In this document: in pieces, positions 28,363 through 35,486 of the stretch
How positions within the stretch are numbered: position 1 is the stretch's first letter
Layout: each line of letters begins with the position of its first letter
NCBI GenBank assembly: GCA_022844165.1
Contig: JALHMH010000002.1
Coordinates: 218,910-282,909 of the forward strand
Source of the DNA: Lysobacterales bacterium
GTDB lineage: Bacteria > Pseudomonadota > Gammaproteobacteria > Xanthomonadales > SZUA-5
Length of the DNA stretch: 64,000 bases
Reading direction: 5' to 3'
Made by a program: the position numbers and the translations under genes
The notes under the pieces: model-generated
Database searches by the model: none
What the model was told of the DNA's origin: nothing
What the model saw: only the letters and a program-made list of their open reading frames with translations

Positions 28363-28379
28363 TTGAATATCCTATTCAA
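28363..28379. terminator. AT-rich hairpin between convergent genes
   Basis: TTGAATA and TATTCAA form perfect 7-bp arms around a TCC loop, located between the convergent ABC ATPase and ATP-grasp genes. There is no uridine tract, so it is not a canonical intrinsic terminator. Position between convergent stops is the main argument. Confidence 0.35.
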
Positions 28380-28387
28380 GCCGCTCC

Positions 28388-29239
28388 TCAGGTGCGTGCC
28401 AGCAGTGCATCGACAAAGCTTGCGACGGCCCGTTCGGCAGTGTGGAAAAACAGCGAGGGTTCCGTCAGTTCCAGCTCCAGCAATTGCGGCTCGCCCTGAG
28501 GGTTCTGCAACAAATCGACGCGCGCATACAAGGGCATAGCAAAGGGCAACGCTGCCAGCACCTTGGCACCCGTGGCTAACTCCTCGGCGCTCGGGGTCCG
28601 CGGTGTGATGTGCTCGGCAGCGAACAGCGCGCGCGTCGGCTCGCCGTTGGGTGTCAGCAACGGGCCTTTGCGGATCGCGTGCGAAAACACGCCGTTGAAG
28701 TACAACAGCGACGTTTCGCCCAGCGAGTCGACTCGATCCAGATAGGGCTGCACCAATACATCGCGTCCTTGCGCCAACAAGGCTTCGCCGTGGCGCATCG
28801 CACCAACGGGATCGCCAACAAAACGTCTGGCGCCCCGCGAACCGGCGCTGACGGCCGGCTTGACGACCAGTTCTCCTGCACCAGGCAGCGGCATCGGCTG
28901 ACCCACACGTACCATTGTGGTGGGCACAATCGGAACCCCGTTGCTGGCCAGCTCGAGCAAATAGCCCTTGTGCGTATTCCAGGCGACCACCGGCAACGGG
29001 TTCTGCAGCGCCGTGCAGGCAGCGACACGGTCCGCCCAACGCAAGAATTCGGGCAGGCGGTCAGTGTAGTCCCAGGTCGATCGGATCAGGACGCAGTGGA
29101 ATTGCGCGAAGTCAATGTCCGGATCGTCCCAATCGACGATGCGGTGATCCATGCCACGGCTTGCCAACGCTGCCGAAAGTATCGGCATATCCTCGTCTTT
29201 GTCGCGCGCCTCACGCGCCGTAACCAACGCAAGCGTCAT
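28388..29239 (-). CDS. ATP-grasp family ligase (RimK/DcsG-like)
   Basis: 283 residues from ATG 29239, preceded by GTGAGGA at good spacing. N-terminal Rossmann-like segment (LALVTAREARDKDEDMPILS), then ATP-grasp features: ELVVKPAVSAGSRGARRF, QPYLDRVDSLGETSLLYF and the magnesium-binding end LLELELTEPSLFF. Similar in layout to RimK-type and cycloserine-pathway ATP-grasp enzymes; the substrates joined are unknown. It stands alone between convergent and divergent neighbours, so context gives no further help. Divergent from sco1. Confidence 0.85.
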   Translation of the reverse strand: MTLALVTAREARDKDEDMPILSAALASRGMDHRIVDWDDPDIDFAQFHCVLIRSTWDYTDRLPEFLRWADRVAACTALQNPLPVVAWNTHKGYLLELASNGVPIVPTTMVRVGQPMPLPGAGELVVKPAVSAGSRGARRFVGDPVGAMRHGEALLAQGRDVLVQPYLDRVDSLGETSLLYFNGVFSHAIRKGPLLTPNGEPTRALFAAEHITPRTPSAEELATGAKVLAALPFAMPLYARVDLLQNPQGEPQLLELELTEPSLFFHTAERAVASFVDALLART

Positions 29240-29428
29240 GCCGCAATCCTCACCACTCGACCAAACCCGCGATGCACAATAGCGACTGCGCAGTGCGTTA
29301 AGAAGTCGCGCAGGCGATGCGCGCAGCTGACAACCAGTGCGTCGGGGCATTCATGCACGAGAACCAGGAGAGGCTCGGCGATACGTGGACGAATAAGGTT
29401 CATCGTTGCGCACCCTATACTCGCGCCC

Positions 29429-30085
29429 ATGAGCATGTTCGAGCGCCGCCTCCCGTATTTCATCATCGCGCTAGCCATTGTGGCTGGGATGGCGGGCTTC
29501 TGGGTGAGCAAAAATCTGTATGGGCCGGTGCCTCGTGGCGATGAGTTCCGCCAGCTTCGGGGCACTTTGCTCTATCCGGCGGCGCGTCGGCTGCCTGCGT
29601 TTTCGCTGACCAGCAGCCTGGGGACGACGGTGGATCCCGCGCAGTGGACAGGCGGCTGGCGGTTGGTGTTCTTTGGTTTCACGGCTTGTCCCGATGTGTG
29701 CCCAACGACCTTAGGGACACTCAAGGTGGCGATCGCGCGGGCTCGCGAGCAGGCGCCGCAGGCTCGATTCGACGTCAGCTTTGTGTCTGTCGATCCGGAA
29801 CGCGATACGCTGGATAAGTTAGCGGCATACGTGGGTTTTTTCAGCCCCGACTTCGAATCGCTCACGGGCGACAAGGCGGCAATCGACGTGTTGGTGCGTG
29901 GCCTGTCCGCGATCTACGAAAAAGTTCCGACGGGCGATGGGCCATTCGACTACACGATCGACCACACTGCCTCGATTTTCGTGATCGGTCCGACCGGCGA
30001 ACTGGTCGGTTTGATGCGGCCGCCGCACGATGCACAGAAGATCACCGCCGACCTTGTCGACCTTGCCCGAGGGACCGCCCCGTGA
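29429..30085 (+). CDS. SCO1/SenC family copper chaperone for cytochrome oxidase
   Basis: 218 residues with one N-terminal membrane anchor (10-26) and a periplasmic thioredoxin-like domain. Copper ligands are present: CPDVCP (Cys87, Cys91) and His179 in DYTIDHTAS. FVSVDPERDTLDKLAAYV is the standard SCO core. Delivers copper to the CuA site of cytochrome oxidase or acts as a thiol reductase. Its stop overlaps the psd start (TGATG), so the two are co-translated. Confidence 0.95.
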   Translation: MSMFERRLPYFIIALAIVAGMAGFWVSKNLYGPVPRGDEFRQLRGTLLYPAARRLPAFSLTSSLGTTVDPAQWTGGWRLVFFGFTACPDVCPTTLGTLKVAIARAREQAPQARFDVSFVSVDPERDTLDKLAAYVGFFSPDFESLTGDKAAIDVLVRGLSAIYEKVPTGDGPFDYTIDHTASIFVIGPTGELVGLMRPPHDAQKITADLVDLARGTAP

Positions 30086-30978
30086 TGCGCGATCTTGCCA
30101 CCGCCCTGCAGCTTTTGTTGCCGCATCGATTGTTGTCGCGTTTGGTGTACTACGCAACGCGTTGGCGATTTGGGCCATGGAAGGCTTTGCTGATCGGCAC
30201 GTTAAAGAGCGCTTACGGAATACGGCTCGATGACGCGGTGATCAAAAACACCGCTGAGTTTGAACATTTCAATGCGTTTTTTACCCGTGAGCTCAGGCCG
30301 GATGCGCGCCCCATCGCCAACGGCGCCATCGTTAGTCCTGCAGATGGTAAAGTTTCGCAAGCCGGCCTGGTCCGCGAAGGCCGGATCGTCCAGGCCAAAG
30401 GCATCGATTTTTCAGTCGAAGAGTTGTTGGGTGACGCTGCAGAGGCCGCGTTGTACGACGGCGGCCGCTTTGCGACGATCTATTTGAGCCCACGCGATTA
30501 CCATCGCGTGCATATGCCTCTGGCCGGCACGTTGCGCCGTTCGACGCACATTCCTGGCCGCTTGTTCAGTGTCGCGCCGAAGATCGTCGAATCGATCCCT
30601 CGCCTGTACGCCCGCAATGAACGCTTGTGCCTGCTGTTCGACACCGAATATGGTCCGATGGCACTGGTCTTTGTCGGTGCGATTTTCGTTTCCAGCATAC
30701 AAACTGTGTTCGAAGGCGAAGTCACTCCGCCGTATGCTTCGCGCATCCGCCACCGCGACTTCGAACCCGAACGTGCGCCGCGCTTCGCGACCGGGGAAGA
30801 AGTGGGTCGCTTCAACATGGGTTCGACGGTGGTCGTGTTACTGCCCAAAGATGCTCCTCCGTGGCTTGAGCTGAAATCAGAAGCGCCGATCAAAATGGGC
30901 GAAGCACTGAGCGTATCACTCGCGATGCTGTCCGTCGCCACTCGAGAACCCGAGCCATTCCCAGGGGAAATCGCATGA
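30085..30978 (+). CDS. psd: Phosphatidylserine decarboxylase proenzyme
   Basis: 297 residues. Contains ANGAIVSPADGKV, SPRDYHRVHMPLAG and the autocleavage motif FNMGSTVV, where Ser247 becomes the pyruvoyl group of the small subunit; the motif is MGST rather than the commoner LGST. Converts phosphatidylserine to phosphatidylethanolamine at the inner membrane. ATG 30085 overlaps the sco1 stop; a GTG one codon earlier is possible. Its own stop overlaps the start of a 45-codon Cys-rich gene. Confidence 0.96.
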   Translation: MRDLATALQLLLPHRLLSRLVYYATRWRFGPWKALLIGTLKSAYGIRLDDAVIKNTAEFEHFNAFFTRELRPDARPIANGAIVSPADGKVSQAGLVREGRIVQAKGIDFSVEELLGDAAEAALYDGGRFATIYLSPRDYHRVHMPLAGTLRRSTHIPGRLFSVAPKIVESIPRLYARNERLCLLFDTEYGPMALVFVGAIFVSSIQTVFEGEVTPPYASRIRHRDFEPERAPRFATGEEVGRFNMGSTVVVLLPKDAPPWLELKSEAPIKMGEALSVSLAMLSVATREPEPFPGEIA

Positions 30979-31112
30979 CCTTATGTCCCGTTGCACTTGC
31001 CGTCGGTTGTCAACGTTGCCCGATCTTCGCCGTGTGCCCGGCGAAGTCGATCATCGGCGATCAACCTAAGGCGCCTAAGAAAAAGACCGATGCACCGAGT
31101 CGCCGCCGCTAG
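30975..31112 (+). CDS. Small Cys-rich protein (45 aa), unknown function
   Basis: The ATG overlaps the psd stop (ATGA), implying translational coupling. The sequence opens MTLCPVALAVGCQRCPIF and continues AVCPAKSIIGD, giving four Cys (4, 12, 15, 21) spaced Cx7CxxCx5C, two of them followed by Pro and one in a CxxC pair, then a basic tail ending SRRR. The pattern suggests a zinc or iron-sulfur site; I have an impression of similar tiny proteins in other proteobacteria but cannot name a family. A repeat copy begins immediately after its stop. Confidence 0.65.
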   Translation: MTLCPVALAVGCQRCPIFAVCPAKSIIGDQPKAPKKKTDAPSRRR

Positions 31113-31113
31113 C

Positions 31114-31360
31114 GTCCTTGATGGAGCCGGATCTTGTCAATTGAGTCTGTTTCTTCGGAGCGGCTTTGGCTTTGGCAGCCCCCTTAAATTAAGGGGGGTG
31201 AAGATCGGCGCTTACACGCCGCAAGGCGTGTGCCGAGCCGAACGACCGGCGGCTGTGCCGCCGGGCCGGAAATGCGCGCAGTGCTCGATGGGGGTTGTGG
31301 CAAGTACGCTGTCTGGCGAAGCCAACAATGCTCGGCGGTCTGAGGCGAAGCCTCGCTATA
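31114..31360 (+). repeat. Dispersed intergenic repeat, copy D1 (long form)
   Basis: Opposite orientation to copies A-C. Starts GTCCTTGATGGAGCCGGATC, includes TTGGCTTTGGCAGCCCCCTT, a hairpin ACACGCC-GCAA-GGCGTGT, a second hairpin CGGCGGC-TGT-GCCGCCG, TTGTGGCAAGTACGCTGTC and ends AATGCTCGGCGGTCTGAGGC GAAGCCTCGC. It is the longest copy and contains both the distal arm of copy C and the central hairpins of copy B, so it may be closest to the complete element. Followed head-to-tail by copy D2. Confidence 0.8.
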
Positions 31361-31536
31361 GTCCTTGACGGAGACTGATCTCGACAAATGAGTCAAATTT
31401 TCGACGAAGCGGCTTTGGCTTTTGAAGCCCCCTTGAGTCAATTGAGTCAAGGGGACGCGCGGAGCGCGGGGTTGTTGCGAGTACGGTGTCGGACGAAGCC
31501 AGCAATGCTCGCCGGTCTGAGGCGAAGCCTCGTTAG
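31361..31536 (+). repeat. Dispersed intergenic repeat, copy D2 (short form)
   Basis: Directly follows D1. Starts GTCCTTGACGGAGACTGATC, contains GGCTTTGGCTTTTGAAGCCC and the CGCGCGGAGCGCG hairpin, and ends AATGCTCGCCGGTCTGAGGC GAAGCCTCG. Its reverse complement aligns end to end with copy C at 35155-35320. The last 32 bases overlap the start of the exported-protein gene at 31505, supplying its ATG and first codons. Confidence 0.8.
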
Positions 31537-32341
31537 CCTGTGGTTTCTGTCGCTGACAGCGCACGCGCAGAGCTACTTTCAGTGCGGCGATCTGGCCGCC
31601 CTGGAAAGGGGGCCTGAGGCACTTGGCGAACGGGTCGATCGCGACCTCTGTCGGCGCAGCAACGTTCGTGGCGTCGATACGCTGCACTGCGAGGGTGTCG
31701 CGAAGTCAGCCTTCGGTCTCACAACAAGTGAGGTTTCCGCGAGTGCCGGGATTGGCGGAACACGGCGTCTGACGCTGGTGTTTCGCGCGGGCAGCGAGCG
31801 AGTTCTCGCCGCCGTGGAGCGATCGCTACCGGTCGAGTTTGAGCCCGATGGTGTCGATTGGTTCGCCATCGCGATCGATGATGTGCGTCGGCGCTTTCGG
31901 ATCAGCGAGCGCGATGATGGGGCGACGCTGCTCGCATGTGAGCTGACCGGCTCTGCCAATCGCGCGCTCGGAGGCGCTATCGAAGGCCGCTTGCGCTATG
32001 AAAAGGCGGCGCGCGTGAGCACGCGGGTATGCGCGATTCCTGTCGATACCGATTTGCCACTCGCATGCCTTGAGCTGCCGCCTCGACTCAAACAGTTCCG
32101 GATCGAGGGATTGCCGGCAGCCGCGTACTTTGTCGCCGCGTACCCGCTTCAAGACAATGCCCTCGGCATGGTGGCAGCCTATGCGCGCCGTCTGCGCGAT
32201 TGCCATGACCAGCCAGGCTGCGTCGCGGCTCTGATCGTACCGGTCGAGGTGCGCGCGGGTCAGCGCTCCGTGGGAATCGACATCGAACAGCGTTTCGCCG
32301 AAGTGCCCGAACGCGTGCGCCGAGTGCGTCTGGGCCGCTGA
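31505..32341 (+). CDS. Exported protein of unknown function, N-terminus derived from a repeat
   Basis: 278 residues from ATG 31505. Signal peptide MLAGLRRSLVSLWFLSLTAHA is followed by a mature domain with scattered Cys (for example YFQCGDL, RDLCRRS, DCHDQPGC), likely forming disulfides in the periplasm. No family recognised. The first ten codons, including the ATG and the basic n-region, are the conserved end of repeat copy D2. The frame is open further upstream through the repeat, but only this start gives a signal peptide. Alone on its strand; convergent with the DUF4286 gene. Confidence 0.7.
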   Translation: MLAGLRRSLVSLWFLSLTAHAQSYFQCGDLAALERGPEALGERVDRDLCRRSNVRGVDTLHCEGVAKSAFGLTTSEVSASAGIGGTRRLTLVFRAGSERVLAAVERSLPVEFEPDGVDWFAIAIDDVRRRFRISERDDGATLLACELTGSANRALGGAIEGRLRYEKAARVSTRVCAIPVDTDLPLACLELPPRLKQFRIEGLPAAAYFVAAYPLQDNALGMVAAYARRLRDCHDQPGCVAALIVPVEVRAGQRSVGIDIEQRFAEVPERVRRVRLGR

Positions 32342-32367
32342 TCTTCAGGCAACACGCCCCCGAAATT

Positions 32368-32423
32368 GCGCAGCGCGGATTGTGGCAAGTACGGTGTCGG
32401 GCGAAGCCAACATCGCCAGGCGG
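32368..32423 (+). repeat. Dispersed intergenic repeat, copy E (fragment)
   Basis: GCGGATTGTGGCAAGTACGG TGTCGGGCGAAGCCAAC matches the corresponding part of D1 and D2 (TTGTGGCAAGTACGCTGTCTGGCGAAGCC), with the AATGCTC segment degenerate. It fills the gap between two convergent genes and stops three bases before the DUF4286 stop codon. Confidence 0.65.
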
Positions 32424-32425
32424 TT

Positions 32426-32749
32426 TTATTCGGCGCGCAACATTTCGACGAGCGGTGCCAGGACGCGGCGTTCGATCTGGAATTGTCCCTTGAACTTCTC
32501 CAACGCCTTGGCGCGCATGGCCGGCGCAAACTCACGCAGGTATCGCGTTAAACTGTTGTGGCTGTCTAAGCGATAGGCGACGACCAGCCGCTGATGCTCG
32601 CTATCTTCCTGCTCGGGCTCGACGACAAAAACCTCAGCGCTGACGAATCCGGGCAGGGTCAGCAACTCACGCACGTGCTCGCCCAGCCATCCGCGATACT
32701 CATCAGCAATGGCGTTGCGTACGGTGATGTTGACCTCATAAACAAGCAT
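32426..32749 (-). CDS. DUF4286 family protein
   Basis: 107 residues. MLVYEVNITVRNAIADEYRGWL and the later RLVVAYRLDSHNSLTRYLREF are recognisable DUF4286 features; the fold is probably a dimeric alpha+beta barrel (ferredoxin-like), function unknown. Preceded by GAGGGA at about 9 bases. Begins 12 bp after the DUF3667 stop, so it is the last gene of an SDR-DUF3667-DUF4286 operon. Confidence 0.85.
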   Translation of the reverse strand: MLVYEVNITVRNAIADEYRGWLGEHVRELLTLPGFVSAEVFVVEPEQEDSEHQRLVVAYRLDSHNSLTRYLREFAPAMRAKALEKFKGQFQIERRVLAPLVEMLRAE

Positions 32750-32761
32750 CGGCAGTGTCCC

Positions 32762-33943
32762 TCAGAGATTGGCCAGGCTCAGCACGAGCGCACCTAGAAT
32801 AGTAAAGGTAATCAGAAACAGATACGCAGCGCTGACGATGCTAAACGCGAACATCGCGCCCCACCAGGTTTGGCGATAAACACGCTTCTGCGTCAGAAAT
32901 AAATTCAGCGGGATCCACGCTGACGTCAGCCCGACAATCCAATTCGGAATCCACTCCCAGGCTGGCCCAACCCACTCGGAGATGTAGTTGAACCCGATGA
33001 TGACCAGGATCGCCATATAGATGAAGGTATGGCTGTGGATCGCCACCATCAAATGTTCCATATACAACCGACGTTTGAAGATCAGCACGACTTTGAGCAG
33101 CAAAGCAAACAACGGCAGCAGTACGAACAACGACTGAGGCAATACACGCAGGAATGCGGCGCCCAGACGTTTGGGATCCTCGCGCGCCAGTTCGACGTTG
33201 TCTCGCAATAGACCGATGAAGAGATTGATGCGGTCATTGACGATCGTCGGCAACGACTCGAAAACTAACGGATTGTCGACCGGATGCCATGGATCGGGGC
33301 CGCCGAACTTGAACTCGATGGGCTTTCGTTCTTTGGCTGGCTTCTGATCTGGCGCTCCGGCAGGCGTCGGCTTCTGGCTTGAATCAGCGGTGGCGGCGGG
33401 CACCGTATCGACTTTGGTAGGCTGCTCGCCGGGCTTGGCGGCAGGCGTCGGCGTTTGCGAATCCGCAGCGGGCGCTGAATCGGTGGTCGTATTGACCGCG
33501 GCGTCTGCAGGCGCATCCGCACCGACGTCCCTCGGTTCGGAGCCCGCCGTTACCGGACCAAACTTAATATCGCCGTCTTCCGACACTTTCATGTCGAGTT
33601 CGGCCATGGAGCTGATCACGATGAACAGGATGGCGCTGGTGATGAGGTAAATTCGCAGTGGCCGAACGAAGCTCATGCGTTTTCCGGCCAGATACCCTTG
33701 CGTTAATCGACCGGGCCGGACGAACAGATCGCGCAGCGTGCGCCAAAGGCGCGCATCGACATCGAACAAATAGTCGAGAGCGTCGCTGCCGAGTGAGATC
33801 ACATCGCGGATCGGCGTTTTCTCCGGCTGTCCGCAGACGTGGCAAAACGGACCCTGCAGCGGCGCATCACAATTGGCGCAGGTCTTGTCGAGCCACGCAA
33901 TAGCTTTGCGCTGACGCCTCGTCAGTGGCCGGCTCTCGCTCAT
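32762..33943 (-). CDS. DUF3667 family membrane protein with N-terminal zinc ribbon
   Basis: 393 residues. N-terminal CxxC pairs in KTCANCDAPL and CHVCGQPE, then the family core LDYLFDVDARLWRTLRDLF and RPGRLTQGYLAGKRMSFVRP, one membrane segment around 105-125, a long Ala/Pro/Thr-rich periplasmic or cytoplasmic linker (about 135-240), and four membrane segments at the C-terminal end. Function unknown. ATG 33943 overlaps the stop of the upstream SDR gene (ATGA). Common in Xanthomonas-type bacteria as far as I recall. Confidence 0.85.
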   Translation of the reverse strand: MSESRPLTRRQRKAIAWLDKTCANCDAPLQGPFCHVCGQPEKTPIRDVISLGSDALDYLFDVDARLWRTLRDLFVRPGRLTQGYLAGKRMSFVRPLRIYLITSAILFIVISSMAELDMKVSEDGDIKFGPVTAGSEPRDVGADAPADAAVNTTTDSAPAADSQTPTPAAKPGEQPTKVDTVPAATADSSQKPTPAGAPDQKPAKERKPIEFKFGGPDPWHPVDNPLVFESLPTIVNDRINLFIGLLRDNVELAREDPKRLGAAFLRVLPQSLFVLLPLFALLLKVVLIFKRRLYMEHLMVAIHSHTFIYMAILVIIGFNYISEWVGPAWEWIPNWIVGLTSAWIPLNLFLTQKRVYRQTWWGAMFAFSIVSAAYLFLITFTILGALVLSLANL

Positions 33944-34920
33944 GGGCGCAACAAACGCTGCTGGCGCATCCAGTGGATGGTATCGCCCAACAAACGGTCG
34001 AGCGGCGTGGTTTGCAGCCCTAGTTCGGTCTGCGCTTTGCGGCAATCGCAGCGCATATGGTGGCAAACAAAGGCAACAGCTTCAGGCGTGATGTCCGGTT
34101 CTTTGCCGGTCATCCGACTGAGCATATCCAGGGCTCGCGCATATCCGCGCAGCAAGGGCGCTGGCACGGCGCGCGACGGTACCGATTTGCCCAGAACCTT
34201 GCCAATTCGCTGGACCAGATCGAGGAACGTGGTTTCTTCGCCTCCGAGCAAAAAGCTCTCGCCGCTGCGCGCGCGCTCGGCCGCCATGACCTGCGCTTTG
34301 GCCACTTCGCGCACATCGACGAACGCGCCGCTGCCGGGCGGCACGCCGGGCAACTTTCCCTGGTCCACCAGCAAGATCAGCCGACCCCAGCTTTGCGTAT
34401 CGCCTGGCCCCAGGATGTGGGTCGGGTTAACGATGACCACGTCGAGGCCGCGGGCCAGACCCTCGCGCGCCCTGGCCTCGCCGAGCGCCTTGCTGCGCGA
34501 GTAGTTGACCCAAGAGTCCAATCCCAGGTGCGGCGAGCGCTCGCTGATGTAATCGTCGGTAAAACCAAACACGGCGACGCTGCTGGTATGAACCAGTCGT
34601 TTGACCTTGCTCGCCAACGCGGCTGCGACCACATTCTCGGTCCCACCGACGTTGATCGCTGTCTGCTGCGCAAACTTCGGTTTCCAGGATGCCGTGCTTG
34701 CCGCCACGTGAAAAACCCAGTCGACGCCCCGCGTTGCGTGTTCCAACGACGCCCGATCGAGCACATCGCCCTGTACTGTCTCGATGTCTAACTCGTTGAT
34801 GGCGGCCAGCGTTGATGGCGAGCGATACAGCGCGCGAACGCTGTGGCCGCGGTCGAGCAGCTCACGTACGAGGTGCCCACCCAAGAAGCCGGTGGCGCCG
34901 GTAACCAGTGCAAGAGCCAT
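33940..34920 (-). CDS. NAD(P)-dependent epimerase/dehydratase (extended SDR, dihydroflavonol reductase-like)
   Basis: 326 residues from ATG 34920, with GGGGAA about 7 bases upstream. Rossmann motif TGATGFLGGHL, catalytic triad Ser in VHTSSVAVFG and YSRSK (Tyr-x-x-x-Lys), NPTHILGPGD. Related to HpnA and dihydroflavonol-4-reductase-like oxidoreductases; substrate unknown. An in-frame upstream extension to 35112 runs through repeat copy B and should not be annotated as protein. First gene of a three-gene operon with two membrane/unknown proteins. Confidence 0.9.
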   Translation of the reverse strand: MALALVTGATGFLGGHLVRELLDRGHSVRALYRSPSTLAAINELDIETVQGDVLDRASLEHATRGVDWVFHVAASTASWKPKFAQQTAINVGGTENVVAAALASKVKRLVHTSSVAVFGFTDDYISERSPHLGLDSWVNYSRSKALGEARAREGLARGLDVVIVNPTHILGPGDTQSWGRLILLVDQGKLPGVPPGSGAFVDVREVAKAQVMAAERARSGESFLLGGEETTFLDLVQRIGKVLGKSVPSRAVPAPLLRGYARALDMLSRMTGKEPDITPEAVAFVCHHMRCDCRKAQTELGLQTTPLDRLLGDTIHWMRQQRLLRP

Positions 34921-34987
34921 ACAAGTTCCCCAGGGACCAGAACGGGCAGATATTGAATAGTGAATCGCGACTCGGAAAGCAAATGTC

Positions 34988-35140
34988 TGGCGAGGCTTCG
35001 TCTCGGACCGCCGAGCATTGTTGGCTTCGTTCGACAGCGTACTTGCCACAATCCTGCGCGCTTCGGGCATTTCCGGCCCAGCGGCGCAGTCGCTGGGCGT
35101 TCGACTCGACACACGCCTGCGGCGTGTCAGCGCCGAGTCT
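34988..35140 (+). repeat. Dispersed intergenic repeat, copy B
   Basis: Starts GGCGAGGCTTCGTCTCGGAC, then GCCGAGCATTGTTGGCTTCG, CATTTCCGGCCCAGCGG with hairpin CCCAGCG-GCGCAGT-CGCTGGG, and ACACGCC-TGC-GGCGTGT. It lacks the arm ending in TCAAGGACT. Compared with inverted copy D1, the first hairpin is CCGGCGGC-ACA-GCCGCCGG there, so an A-T pair is replaced by G-C on both sides. Lies between the SDR gene and rpoE. Confidence 0.8.
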
Positions 35141-35154
35141 TAGCCCTATAACTT

Positions 35155-35343
35155 AGCGAGGCTTCGCCTCAGACCGCCGAGCATTGCTGGCTTCGTCCGA
35201 CAGCGTACTCGCCACAACCGCGCGCTCCGCGCGCCCCCTTGACTCAATGGGGCTTCTAAAGCCAAAGCCGATCCGACGAAAACTTGACTCAAATGAGAAG
35301 ATCCGGCTCCGTCAAGGACTTTGGCGAAGTTTCGCCTCAGACC
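35155..35343 (+). repeat. Dispersed intergenic repeat, copy C plus the start of another copy
   Basis: Full short-form unit 35155-35320: GCGAGGCTTCGCCTCAGACC GCCGAGCATTGCTGGC ... TCGCCACAACC, the CGCGC-TC-CGCGCG hairpin, GACTCAATGGGGCTTC, AAAGCCAAAGCCG and the end GATCCGGCTCCGTCAAGGACT. A truncated next unit follows directly (GGCGAAGTTTCGCCTCAGACC, to 35343). It ends about 85 bp before the rpoE promoter. Confidence 0.8.
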
Positions 35344-35429
35344 TTAACTCGGGACCGAATCCACAGCGCGATCAACTCGCACTGCTTCCGGCGCACCACA
35401 CCAGCCCGGCTGCACCAGGAACAGGCCAC

Positions 35430-35458
35430 GGAACTTTCCCAGCTGAAGCCTGGTCTAT
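35430..35458 (+). promoter_or_regulatory. Sigma-E-type promoter upstream of rpoE
   Basis: A -35 element GGAACTT at 35430-35436 is followed after 17 bases by TCTA at 35454-35457 (context GGTCTAT), matching the GGAACTT / GTCTAA pattern recognised by RpoE-type sigma factors. It lies about 30 bp before the rpoE start codon. This is the arrangement expected for an autoregulated rpoE-rseAB operon. Confidence 0.7.
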
Positions 35459-35486
35459 GTGCGCAAACCAGCCAGCAGGACTTTCC

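Noticed and set aside
34921..35112. N-terminal extension of the SDR protein
   Set aside because: The extra residues are a translation of repeat copy B and precede the true Rossmann start, which has its own ribosome site.
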